34,244 nt of DNA from assembly GCF_000716595.1 (NCBI RefSeq), contig NZ_JNXC01000051.1:1-34244 (forward strand). Direction: 5' to 3'. Below, one piece after another: positions 17,099 to 26,078 of this stretch. Under the pieces are notes generated by a model, which was not told the DNA's origin, ran no database searches, and saw only the letters and a program-made list of their open reading frames with translations. The position numbers and the translations under genes are program-made. Origin of the DNA: Saccharothrix sp. NRRL B-16314. Its GTDB lineage: Bacteria; Actinomycetota; Actinomycetes; Mycobacteriales; Pseudonocardiaceae. The stretch's first letter is position 1. Each line of letters starts with the position of its first letter.

Positions 17099-17133
17099 GG
17101 TGTGGCCCCGCGTCTCCCCCGCGGGGCCACACC
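17099..17133 (+). terminator. Hairpin terminator/attenuator after the GH87 gene
   Basis: A perfect 14-bp inverted repeat, GGTGTGGCCCCGCG / CGCGGGGCCACACC, with a 7-nt loop, 6 nt after the GH87 stop and 64 nt before the next GH13 start. It may end the main transcript or attenuate expression of the second GH13 gene. Confidence 0.75.
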
Positions 17134-17197
17134 GGCTGTCCCGCCTTACGTCCGCAACCGAACCGCCCCGACGGGCGCCGATCTCCGAGAGCGACGA

Positions 17198-18766
<1,569 letters not shown>

Positions 18767-18778
18767 GGGACATGCCCC

Positions 18779-18910
18779 ATCAGCGGCGACAACGCCTCGC
18801 TCGACGTCGTCAGGCGGATCGCCGAACGCTTCGGCCCGGTGGGCACCGCCACCCTGTCCGCCGGTGCTCCCGCTTTCCCTGCCTGGACCTGGGCGGCCGG
18901 GGCTGATCAG
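18779..18910 (+). pseudogene. Remnant of an MBL-fold metallo-hydrolase gene
   Basis: The frame starting at 18779 reads ISGDNASLDVVRRIAERFG followed by PVGTATLSAGAP. The S-G-D-N-A-S-L segment and what follows match the region of actinobacterial MBL-fold hydrolases in which the Asp of SGDN is a metal ligand. There is no start, no HxHxDH motif upstream (the preceding DNA is the GH13 gene) and the similarity stops after about 40 codons. It is a decayed fragment. The rest of the gap up to 19032 holds nothing I recognise. Confidence 0.5.
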
Positions 18911-19032
18911 CCGTGTCGGCCCGAGACGGGCACGGCTAGCGCGGACCACAGCTGCCGCACCGTGCAGCTCGGCCGCACGAGCGCTTCAGGCACGCATGCG
19001 ATGCCTCGGCGAATCGCCATCGCGGTCGCGAT

Positions 19033-19647
19033 TCACGCGAATTGCCACAAAGTAACGGTAATCCTGTAGTCGGTGATAGTTTCAAGGATCTTGATGAACG
19101 CGATGGCCCCCTCGCCTGTGCGCACACACATGTAGGGCGTGTCGTCGCTCATGTACGTGCTGGTCGTGGGACCGGTATCCAGAGATGTCGTACAGCTTTC
19201 AGGAGTCGCATTCGGGCCGTCATGAACACTCAACACCACGGGTTCATCGCTCCACGTATTTCCCCCGAGGTTGGTGAAGTTGATGTCACCACCAGGAAAG
19301 TCCTGGGTCTTCACTCGCGGGATGTCGCCATCGAAGTCGATCACTACGGAGTCTTGCAGATGGAGCGGCGTGTCAACGTAACGCGCAGTCCATTGCTTGG
19401 GCTTCGGTGCAATAGTTGTGGTGGTGGGAGTGTTGGGCGGCGTCGAGGTGAGCGTCGGCGCATGAGACGGCTCGATCGAGGAGGACCCACTCGGGGATCC
19501 ACTGGACGTGGCGGGTGATGGCGGGAGCGCCAGTGTCACCACCGCGGCAACAGCGGCCACGACTCCGGCTACCCCACCGGCAATTGTCCACACGTTGAGC
19601 CAATTGATCTTGCGTGGTTGCGGGCTCTGCTCCGTCACGATCCACAT
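19033..19647 (-). CDS. Membrane-anchored protein of unknown function, lower GC than its surroundings
   Basis: 204 residues. One transmembrane helix at about 20-41 after a short N-terminal cytoplasmic segment, then a Ser/Thr/Pro linker (43-83), then an extracytoplasmic C-terminal domain of about 120 residues rich in beta-type sequence (SVVIDFDGDIPRVKTQ, GEGAIAFIKILETI). Two cysteines (152, 174) could pair outside the cell. I do not recognise the domain. ATG 19647 is used; GTG 19638 (VTEQ) is an equally possible start and neither has a convincing Shine-Dalgarno. Base composition is visibly poorer in GC than the flanking genes (roughly mid-50s percent in sampled lines), with more A/T-ending codons, which suggests acquisition by transfer. 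It sits between two gene remnants. Confidence 0.7.
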   Translation of the reverse strand: MWIVTEQSPQPRKINWLNVWTIAGGVAGVVAAVAAVVTLALPPSPATSSGSPSGSSSIEPSHAPTLTSTPPNTPTTTTIAPKPKQWTARYVDTPLHLQDSVVIDFDGDIPRVKTQDFPGGDINFTNLGGNTWSDEPVVLSVHDGPNATPESCTTSLDTGPTTSTYMSDDTPYMCVRTGEGAIAFIKILETITDYRITVTLWQFA

Positions 19648-19978
19648 TGTGCCCGACCGATCACGACGCGTGGTTCACGGTTCGCATGAGACCTGTTCAC
19701 ATTCTGATCACACCCTGCGGCAGGCCCTCACCAGTCGGTGGGCACCGCGGCTCGTGCCAGCCGCAGGCCTCGGCCAGGACGCCGCCCCGTCCTGCATCGC
19801 CGGAACCGCACTGCTCCTCGGCAACGACTGGGCCATGACCGGTGGCACGGCCGGCTCCGTCACCCTGCTGAAGGAACCACCGCCATGCCCATGTTCGCCA
19901 CGGTCACCGAGTACGTCGACTCGCCGAGCTGTTCGCGGCCTGGCTGCGGCGAGCCCGGGAGTTGGAGACCTCGTGACG
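19648..19978. other. Gap with a short frameshifted coding remnant
   Basis: No intact gene. On the plus strand ATG 19885 reads MPMFATVTEYVD and, after a one-frame shift near 19918, RLAELFAAWLRRARELETS followed by TGA at 19974-19976. The two pieces together look like one small protein interrupted by a frameshift; I cannot name the family. The rest of the gap shows nothing I can support. Confidence 0.35.
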
Positions 19979-21073
19979 TCACGACGAGCGCGCCGCCGGA
20001 GGCAGTGCCACCACCCCCGCTGCGCCCTGTCCGAGCCAGCGCACCAGTTCGGCGACGAACCTGCCCCGGCCGCGCTCGTCCCGGTCCAGGTGCGCGAAGT
20101 GCGTGGCGCCGTCCAGTCGCACCGCGCGCACGTCCTTTGCCCGGACCAGGTCCGCGACCAGCGTCGACACGTCGCCCTCGCGCGACCAGAAGTCGTGCTC
20201 GCTGCGCATGACCAGCGTGCGTGCGGTGATCTCGCCCGCGTCCCACAGCTGTTGTCCGATCGCCAGGCGGAAGCTGTCCTTCATCGCGCCGGTCGGCGCC
20301 CGGAAGCTCGGCGGCTCGCGGTCACCCGAGGTCGGGTCGCTCGCCAGCGCGTGGTCGACGTACGCCGCCGCCACCTGCGGATCGCGCCACTGCGCCTTGT
20401 CGTCCACCGGGATGCCGGAGTCCCAGCTCGACAGCAGGCTCGGCCCGGTCGAGAACCGGTAGGCGCCGTGCCGCGCGTCGTGGAAGTGGCCGGGTCGCGC
20501 CGGGTCTTCGTACGCGGAGCCACGTCCCAGCATCGGATGGCCGTCGATCGCGCCGTACAAGCTGTTGCACACCACCAGGTTCTCGACCCGGTGCGGGTGC
20601 TCGCTCGCGTACCAGGCAGCCCAGTGGCCACCGGTCGCCCAGCCCACGATGTCGACGCCGGCGTGGCGCGTGGCCGACTGCAACCACTCGACGACCGACG
20701 CGATGTCCGACACCACCTGCTCGCCGGTGACCGCGGGCGGGTGCTCGGATGCCGGCGCGTCCAGTGCCGCCGGCCGGTCGGACTTGCCGTAGCCGCGCGC
20801 GTCCACGATGAACACCCGGTGGCCCGCGCGCGCCAGGTCCGCGGCCAGCGACCCACCGGCCACCGGCAGGTCGAACGACGGGATGCCGGGCACCCGCGCA
20901 CCGTGCAGCAGCAGCACCGGTCGCCGGTGCGCCGGTCGTTCGAGCCGCACTTCCCGGACGCCGAGATGCCCGGTCTCGCCCCGCACCTCCCAGTCCTTGC
21001 GCAGCACCTGTTCCCCAGGCGGGACCGACGCCGCCACTGCGGCCGTCGTGATCGCAAGAGTCGTCTTCAGCAC
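19979..21073 (-). CDS. Alpha/beta hydrolase-fold protein lacking the nucleophile serine
   Basis: 364 residues from GTG 21073; the longer frame to 21133 would nearly reach the divergent LysR start and encodes nothing family-like. The N-terminus (VLKTTLAITTAAVAASVPPG) is hydrophobic and may be a weak signal or anchor. Fold landmarks are present: LLLHGAR (oxyanion loop, His57-Gly58), VDARGYGKSDRP at 90-101, Asp294 in SEHDFW and His325 in GATHFAHLD. The nucleophile elbow, however, is GWATG at 144-148, with Ala146 (codon GCG, 20636-20638) where serine is expected. The protein may be non-hydrolytic (binding or sensing role) or a decayed enzyme. Transcribed divergently from a LysR regulator that probably controls it. 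Confidence 0.82.
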   Translation of the reverse strand: MLKTTLAITTAAVAASVPPGEQVLRKDWEVRGETGHLGVREVRLERPAHRRPVLLLHGARVPGIPSFDLPVAGGSLAADLARAGHRVFIVDARGYGKSDRPAALDAPASEHPPAVTGEQVVSDIASVVEWLQSATRHAGVDIVGWATGGHWAAWYASEHPHRVENLVVCNSLYGAIDGHPMLGRGSAYEDPARPGHFHDARHGAYRFSTGPSLLSSWDSGIPVDDKAQWRDPQVAAAYVDHALASDPTSGDREPPSFRAPTGAMKDSFRLAIGQQLWDAGEITARTLVMRSEHDFWSREGDVSTLVADLVRAKDVRAVRLDGATHFAHLDRDERGRGRFVAELVRWLGQGAAGVVALPPAARSS

Positions 21074-21107
21074 GCCGTCAGCATGCCGTCGTGCCGGCCC
21101 TGTGATC

Positions 21108-21125
21108 TGATTGTGCACATAATCA
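21108..21125. promoter_or_regulatory. Imperfect inverted repeat between hydrolase and LysR genes (candidate LysR site)
   Basis: TGATTGTGCACATAATCA: TGATT and AATCA arms around GTGCACAT, in the 75-nt gap between the divergent hydrolase and LysR genes. It is the only A/T-rich palindrome here, and LysR proteins usually bind such a site in a shared divergent promoter. Confidence 0.5.
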
Positions 21126-21148
21126 GCGGCCATTCATTCGGGATCGAC

Positions 21149-22072
21149 ATGGAACTCAGGCACCTGCGCGCGGCGGTCGCCGTCGCCGACCACCTGCACT
21201 TCGGCCGGGCCGCCGCCGCGCTCGGCATCGCGCAGCCGCCGCTCAGCCAGAGCATCAAGGCGCTGGAGCTCGAACTCGGCGTGTCCCTGTTCCACCGCGA
21301 CACCAGGAACGTCCAGCTCACGCGGGCCGGTGAGGCGTTCGTCGCGGACGCGCGCACCGCTCTGTCCGTAGTGGACAGTGCGAGCCGCAAGGCGCGTGCC
21401 GTGGGCCGGGGCGAGGAAGGCGCCCTGTCGATCGGCATGGTCGGCTCGTCGCTCCAGCACCCGCTGCCGACGATCATCCGGGAGTTCCGGGCCCGGTACC
21501 CGTCGGTCTCCCTGACCTTCACCGTGCTGCCCACGATGCTCCAGGTCGAGCAGCTGCGCACCGCCTCACTCGACCTCGGCCTGCTCCGCCCACCGCTGCC
21601 CGGACCGGCCGACGACCTGGAGCTGGTGCCGCTGTCGCGGGAACCGCTGGTCTCGGTGCTGCCGAACGACCACCGGCTGGCCCACCGGCAGCGGGTGCAC
21701 GTCCGCACCCTCGCGGGCGAGCCGTTCGTCATGTTCCCGCGCCACCTCGGTCCCGGCCTGTACGACGAGATCACGGCGCTGTGCCGACTCGGCGGGTTCA
21801 CCCCGGAGGTGGTGCAGGAGGCCGTGCAGATGCAGACGATCGTCGGCCTGGTCGCCGCGGGTTGCGGGGTGAGCATCGTGCCGGGGACGGTCGCCGCGCA
21901 GGCCCGGCCGGAGGTCGTGTTCGTGCCGCTGAGCCCGACGACCCGGCTGGTCGACCTCGCGATCGCGCTGCCGGTGGCGGGACGTTCCGCGGTCGCGGCC
22001 AACTTCGCGGCACTGGCCCGCGACCTCACCGGTCCTCGTCGGCTGCCACGGCCTGGCGCGGTGCTAGCCTGA
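21149..22072 (+). CDS. LysR-family transcriptional regulator
   Basis: 307 residues. The winged HTH is at the N-terminus: MELRHLRAAVAVADHLHFGR, AAAALGIAQPPLSQSIKALE, then LFHRDTRNVQLTRAGEAF near 49-66, a textbook LysR DNA-binding domain. An effector-binding domain of two alpha/beta lobes follows (about 90-295; LSIGMVGSSLQHPLPTII, later VGLVAAGCGVSIVPGT). ATG 21149 sits 76 nt from the divergent hydrolase start, with an A/T-rich palindrome between them, so it probably regulates that gene and itself. The effector is unknown; the family branch with ARSVHF-like HTH variants often senses aromatic or small acid metabolites, but nothing in the sequence specifies one. Confidence 0.92.
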   Translation: MELRHLRAAVAVADHLHFGRAAAALGIAQPPLSQSIKALELELGVSLFHRDTRNVQLTRAGEAFVADARTALSVVDSASRKARAVGRGEEGALSIGMVGSSLQHPLPTIIREFRARYPSVSLTFTVLPTMLQVEQLRTASLDLGLLRPPLPGPADDLELVPLSREPLVSVLPNDHRLAHRQRVHVRTLAGEPFVMFPRHLGPGLYDEITALCRLGGFTPEVVQEAVQMQTIVGLVAAGCGVSIVPGTVAAQARPEVVFVPLSPTTRLVDLAIALPVAGRSAVAANFAALARDLTGPRRLPRPGAVLA

Positions 22073-22139
22073 GCGTGCAAGAGACCCCTTCCACGCGCCG
22101 GACGTGTCTGCCGTTGTCACGTGCGGGAAGAGGCGACTC

Positions 22140-22826
22140 ATGCCACGAATCCACGGTCCTGGGCACTTCACCGAAGACCCTTGCTCACAGGTCGTATCGC
22201 CCCACGGCATTCCGGTGGACGACCTCGTCTCGGTGCTGCACAAGGAGATCAGGCGAAGCCGCGTCGACAACGCCGTGCTCGCCGCCTACGAGATGTTCAC
22301 GACCTCGGACGATGTCGCCCGGCACCTGTGGCGGCGCCTGCGGATCATCGCGGTCGAGGACGTGGGGATGGGTCTGCCGCTCGGGCCTGTCCTGATCGAC
22401 GTGCTCCACCGCAACTCCGACGCCACCCCCGGCGGGGACTGGATGATGGCGTGCCACGCCGTGCGCCTCCTCGCCTCCGCGCCGAAGGACCGCACCAGCT
22501 CCGAGCACGCCGATTGGGTCGCCACGAAGGTCGCTCTCGGCGAAGCGCTGGTCGAAGTGCCGGACTACGCCCACTGCGTGCACACCCGCGCCGGCCAGGA
22601 GTCGGGCCGCGGTCTGGTGCAGTGGTGGGACAACGGCGCCCGGGTGCACGACGAACTGCCGTCAGCGGATCACCGCTACCGCGACGAACTGATCGAAATC
22701 CACCGCCGCGACGAAGCGGAGAACGGGACCGCACCTCGTCCGTCCCGTTGGGCGAAATCCACCGAAGCCTCCGGCCGCTTGGCACACGGACCGCACCGCG
22801 CCCGTCCTCAGGACGGACCTTCGTAG
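22140..22826 (+). CDS. Stand-alone RarA/MgsA C-terminal-domain protein
   Basis: 228 residues. ATG 22140 has GGAAGAGG upstream; GTG 22104 is an in-frame alternative. VDDLVSVLHKEIRRSRVDNAVLAAYEMF at 26-53, LWRRLRIIAVEDVGMG around 63-78 and AVRLLASAPKDRTSSEHADW around 107-126 resemble the C-terminal tetramerisation/DNA-binding part of RarA (MgsA, WRNIP1), where the same helix pattern S-x-x-HK...A..W...ED.G occurs. The AAA+ ATPase part of RarA is absent, so this cannot act as the ATPase itself; it could bind nucleic acid or a partner clamp-loader-like protein. The C-terminal 35 residues are basic and low-complexity. Its last 19 nt overlap the convergent WYL regulator gene. Confidence 0.72.
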   Translation: MPRIHGPGHFTEDPCSQVVSPHGIPVDDLVSVLHKEIRRSRVDNAVLAAYEMFTTSDDVARHLWRRLRIIAVEDVGMGLPLGPVLIDVLHRNSDATPGGDWMMACHAVRLLASAPKDRTSSEHADWVATKVALGEALVEVPDYAHCVHTRAGQESGRGLVQWWDNGARVHDELPSADHRYRDELIEIHRRDEAENGTAPRPSRWAKSTEASGRLAHGPHRARPQDGPS

Positions 22827-23782
22827 CAGGAGGCGACGGCGGCGGCGCGGTCGTGGAGGGCGGTGCGCAACCACTGCGGGCTGAGGGCTTCCGCGTTCGT
22901 GGCGAGCTGCCACAGCGCCCACACGGCGTGCCTCTGGTCTTGGAAGGTCACCTCCAGCCGCAGCCAGCCGTCCACATCGGCCTCCTCGGTGAGGACGGCC
23001 AGCGCGGTGCCCACCAGGTCCTCCCGCCGCGCCGCTCTCACCCGCACCAGCACGGTGACCTGGTCGTCGCCCGCCCGGAACCGCGTGCTGCGCTCCTGCC
23101 ACGCCCGGTCCAGGTCGACCCGGTCCGGTCGCTGTGCCGGTTCGGCGAGTTCCTTGGCGGCCGAGATCCGGGACAGCCGGTACGTGCGGTCCTCGCCGGA
23201 CCTCGTGGCCAGCAGGTAACCCTGGTCCCGCACGGTGACCAGGCCGATCGGGTCCACCGTGCGCCACTTCGCGGGCTGGTCCGCCGCCGCGTAGTGGATG
23301 CGCAGCTTGTGTCCGGCGAACACCGCGCGCCGGACCTCCGTCACGATGGCGTCGGGCACCTCCTCGACGACCAGCCGGCGTGAGAGGAGGTCGGTGTCAG
23401 GGTCTATGAGCAGTCGCTCGGCCACACCTGCGGCGGTGTCCCGGTGGCTCTCGGGCAGCGCGTCGACCACCTTGAGCATGGCCGAAGCGAGCGCCGAGCC
23501 GAGGCCGAACACCTGCGCGCCGCGTCGTGACCCGGCGACCAGCAGGGCAAGGGCCTCGTCGTGGTTCAGCCCGGTCAGCTCGGCCCGGAAACCCGGCAGC
23601 AACGCGAACCCGCCGTGCCGGCCGCGTTCGGCGTAGACCGGGACGCCGGCGGCGGACAGCGCCTCGACGTCGCGCAGCACGGTGCGGGTGGACACCCCCA
23701 GCTCGTGCGCCAACGCGGGTGCGGACAGCCGGCCGCGTTGGCGCAGCAGCAGGACCAGCGACACCAACCGGTCGGCTCTCAC
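22808..23782 (-). CDS. WYL-domain transcriptional regulator (YafY type)
   Basis: 324 residues from GTG 23782. The N-terminal winged HTH (RADRLVSLVLLLRQRGRLSA, LAHELGVSTRTVLRDVEALS, up to GFALLPG at 58-64) is typical of HTH_11/DeoR-like proteins. A WYL domain follows (about 143-210); its signature reads GYLLATR rather than WYL-VA, and RTYRLSRI ends the core. A C-terminal WCX extension closes the protein. Such proteins sense a small ligand or nucleic acid and often repress a divergent gene; here the divergent partner is a RidA protein, with an inverted repeat CACGACA-N5-TGTCGTG 23 nt before this start. The open frame continues upstream in antisense to RidA; that part is not coding. Confidence 0.9.
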   Translation of the reverse strand: MRADRLVSLVLLLRQRGRLSAPALAHELGVSTRTVLRDVEALSAAGVPVYAERGRHGGFALLPGFRAELTGLNHDEALALLVAGSRRGAQVFGLGSALASAMLKVVDALPESHRDTAAGVAERLLIDPDTDLLSRRLVVEEVPDAIVTEVRRAVFAGHKLRIHYAAADQPAKWRTVDPIGLVTVRDQGYLLATRSGEDRTYRLSRISAAKELAEPAQRPDRVDLDRAWQERSTRFRAGDDQVTVLVRVRAARREDLVGTALAVLTEEADVDGWLRLEVTFQDQRHAVWALWQLATNAEALSPQWLRTALHDRAAAVASCYEGPS

Positions 23783-23804
23783 CCTCGAAATTATGCCGGG
23801 AATA

Positions 23805-23823
23805 CACGACACAGGATGTCGTG
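23805..23823. promoter_or_regulatory. Inverted repeat operator between WYL and RidA genes
   Basis: CACGACA-N5-TGTCGTG, a perfect 7+7 inverted repeat centred in the 132-nt gap between the divergent WYL regulator and RidA gene. It is well placed for autoregulation by the WYL protein and control of RidA. Confidence 0.6.
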
Positions 23824-23914
23824 ATTCGTTGGGAGGCTTGTCCACACGACGTCGAGGACGGTGGCTGTCGAGCCGATGGACGTCCGCATCCCCGATGAAA
23901 CGAATGGAGCTGAT

Positions 23915-24316
23915 GTGGCAGTGGAACGAACGGCCGTCAACCCGGTGACGTGGTCGGTGGCGATGGGATTCAACCAGGGTGAGGTCGTCTCCGGGCACAC
24001 CCGGACCCTGTACTGCTCCGGGCAGACCGCGACGGGCGACGACGGCAGGCCCCAGCACGCCGGTGACATGGCGGTGCAGTTGGCGCTGAGCGTCGACAAC
24101 CTGGAGGCCGTGCTCGCCGAGGCCGGCATGTCCCTCGCGAACCTCGTCCGGCTCAACGTCTACACGACGGACGTCGACCTGCTGTTCCCGCACTACGGCG
24201 TGCTGGCGTCGCGGTTGGGCGCCGCCGGGGTCGCACCGGCCACCACGATGCTCGGGGTGGCGCGGCTGGCGATCCCGGACCTGATGGTGGAACTCGAAGG
24301 GACCGCCGTGGCGTGA
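23915..24316 (+). CDS. RidA family protein (enamine/imine deaminase-like)
   Basis: 133 residues from GTG 23915, which has GGAG at 23906-23909 and gives the normal family length; ATG 23876 and GTG 23861 are longer options. The family pattern is visible: VVSGHTRTLYCSGQTATGDDG, MAVQLALSVDNLEAVLAEAG, LVRLNVYTTDVD, and the closing ATTMLGVARLAIPDLMVELE. RidA proteins hydrolyse reactive enamine/imine intermediates from PLP enzymes using a conserved Arg near the C-terminal third. In this protein the expected R-x-x-x segment reads GVARLAIPD, so an Arg is available, as in canonical RidA. Likely cytosolic trimer. Controlled, by position, by the divergent WYL regulator. Confidence 0.88.
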   Translation: MAVERTAVNPVTWSVAMGFNQGEVVSGHTRTLYCSGQTATGDDGRPQHAGDMAVQLALSVDNLEAVLAEAGMSLANLVRLNVYTTDVDLLFPHYGVLASRLGAAGVAPATTMLGVARLAIPDLMVELEGTAVA

Positions 24317-24632
24317 TGCGCCCCCGCCGGGTCCGGTAGCCCGAGGAGTCGGGAAGCGTTCGCGAGCCCGAGTCCACCTTCCTGCACCACCAGGATCCTC
24401 GGCAGTGCCGACCGCACGGTGATCGTGTCGGCGCTGCCGAGTGGTGGGATCGCCGATGGGGTGACCGGGGAGCGCCGAGATGCGCCTGGGGCGATGGCCA
24501 CCTGGTCGCGGCGCGAGGTGCGCGAGATGCCGGTGGACACCTGCGACCCGGCTGCGGTCACCGCCGTGATCAGGGAGGTCACCGCAGACCAATTCCCTTG
24601 ATGTCGTCGGCCACCGCTTGATCGTGACCGCG
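24317..24632. other. Gap without a recognisable gene
   Basis: Between RidA and the convergent glycosyltransferase. Open frames exist on both strands but none has a family signature or a convincing Shine-Dalgarno. The plus-strand piece ending at 24601 (reading REVREMPVDTCDPAAVTAVI near its end) might be a relic. The only clear structure is the hairpin at 24398-24441. Confidence 0.5.
24398..24441 (+). terminator. Long hairpin between RidA and glycosyltransferase genes
   Basis: A 15-bp inverted repeat, CTCGGCAGTGCCGAC / GTCGGCGCTGCCGAG, with a 14-nt loop; the single non-Watson-Crick pair is a G-U in plus-strand RNA, so the hairpin is stronger when transcribed with RidA. It lies 82 nt after the RidA stop and could end that transcript. 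Confidence 0.55.
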
Positions 24633-25877
24633 TCACCTCGACGGAAGTGGCCTGACCAGGCGTTCCAGGACGGTGACCGCTGCGCCGGGACCGTCTTCGG
24701 CCGCGACGCGGGCGCCCAGGGCGCGGGCCGCCGAGGCTCGGGGCAGGGCGGCGCGCAGGGCTTCGACCAGGACGTCGACCGTCACCCGGTCACGGGCCGG
24801 GGTCGCGGTGCCGACACCCAGTCGGGTGACGCGGCGTCCCCAGAAGAACTGGTCGGCGAAGAACGGCACGACCACCGACGGGATGCCGGCCAACACCGCC
24901 GCGGCCGTGGTGCCGGCGCCGCCGTGGTGGACGGCGGCGGCGCAGCGGGGGAACAGCACGCGGTGCGGGACGTCGCCGACGACCAGCACGTCGTCGGTGG
25001 TGTCGGCGGGCCTCAGGCCGCTCCAGCCGGACGACAGCACGGCACGCCTGCCCACCCGGCGCGCGGCCGTGAGCAGCAGTTCGGCGGCGGCGGACGGGTC
25101 CTGGTCGGACATGCTGCCGAAGCCCAGGTACACCGGGGGTTCGCCGGCGGCCAGGAAGTCGGCCAAGGCCGGCGGCAAGGCGGCGTCCGCATCGACGTCG
25201 GCGAACCAGTAGCCGGTGACGTGGTCGGTCGGCGTCCAGTCCTGCGGGGGCGGGACCACGGCGGGGCTGAAGCCGTACAGGCGGGGTGGTCTGCGCCGCG
25301 GCGGCGGTGTGCGGCGCGGCAGCGGTGGGAGGCCCAGGCCGGCGCGCTGCTCGTCCAGGAGTGGCCGGAAGGCCCGCCACAGCAGGGCCTCGGAGAACCG
25401 CCAGGTGGCGTGGTTGAGCACGGCGGGCACGGGCGTGGGCATGGCGGTCATCGGGAACGCCCGGGTCGGTGTGTTCGGGGACAGGTGCGCGGCCACGACG
25501 GGCACGCCCAGGTGTTCGGCAACGGTGGGGCCGAACGCGACCAGGGTGGAGTAGACGACGATGTCCGCGTCGTCGCACGCGTCGATCGCCGCCGTCAGCG
25601 ACGCGCGCAACTCGGGACCGACCACCTCGCGCAGCCGGCGGACCAGGGTGACCGGGTTCCGCGCGGCGAGCAGCGCCCGGCCCTCGGGCCCGGCGAGGGT
25701 CGCTTTGGGATCGCCGGGCAGCTCCGCGAACGCCGACCCGGCGGCCCGCACGACGGGTTCGAACTCGCGGTGCGTCACGAGCCGCACGCTGTGCCCGGCC
25801 GCGCGCAGCCGTCCGCCCAAGGCGAGGAACGGCTCGACGTCACCCCTCGACCCGGCGGTCAGCACGGACACCCGCAT
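24633..25877 (-). CDS. GT1-family glycosyltransferase (macrolide/sterol type)
   Basis: 414 residues; ATG 25877 has GGGGGAGG upstream, and a frame 9 codons longer is unnecessary. GT-B fold: the N-terminal acceptor domain opens RVSVLTAGSRGDVEPFLALG, with the GSRGD loop at 9-13; the C-terminal nucleotide-sugar domain contains GDVPHRVLFPRC, HHGGAGTT at 317-324 and PFFADQFFWG (Asp342-Gln343 for the sugar). This is the signature shared by sterol glucosyltransferases and antibiotic glycosyltransferases. It transfers a sugar from a UDP- or dTDP-donor to a lipophilic acceptor in the cytoplasm. A type I PKS lies a few kb away, so polyketide glycosylation is possible, but no deoxysugar genes are visible here, and a lipid acceptor is equally likely. 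Confidence 0.9.
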   Translation of the reverse strand: MRVSVLTAGSRGDVEPFLALGGRLRAAGHSVRLVTHREFEPVVRAAGSAFAELPGDPKATLAGPEGRALLAARNPVTLVRRLREVVGPELRASLTAAIDACDDADIVVYSTLVAFGPTVAEHLGVPVVAAHLSPNTPTRAFPMTAMPTPVPAVLNHATWRFSEALLWRAFRPLLDEQRAGLGLPPLPRRTPPPRRRPPRLYGFSPAVVPPPQDWTPTDHVTGYWFADVDADAALPPALADFLAAGEPPVYLGFGSMSDQDPSAAAELLLTAARRVGRRAVLSSGWSGLRPADTTDDVLVVGDVPHRVLFPRCAAAVHHGGAGTTAAAVLAGIPSVVVPFFADQFFWGRRVTRLGVGTATPARDRVTVDVLVEALRAALPRASAARALGARVAAEDGPGAAVTVLERLVRPLPSR

Positions 25878-26078
25878 CGGCACCTCCCCCACGACGGACG
25901 GCAAGGGTAGCGCCGGAGATCAAGACCGCCGCGCGGGCCGGCGCGGTGTTCGGCGCACCCGGCGCGGTCCGGCCGCCGGCACATCGAAAGCCCTGGTCAC
26001 GTAGGGGCATTCGACCCTGGTGATTCCGATGATTCGGGGATCAGAATTGTTCGTCGTCCATTTGTGAGGGAGGGGACG

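Noticed and set aside
22803..22817. Palindrome CCGTCCTCAGGACGG at the convergent ends of the MgsA-like and WYL genes
   Set aside because: Loop of one base cannot form a stable RNA hairpin, and it lies within coding sequence; no support for a site.
24193..24636. 147-codon minus-strand frame over the RidA-glycosyltransferase gap
   Set aside because: It runs antisense into RidA, crosses the hairpin and has no recognisable motif or Shine-Dalgarno.
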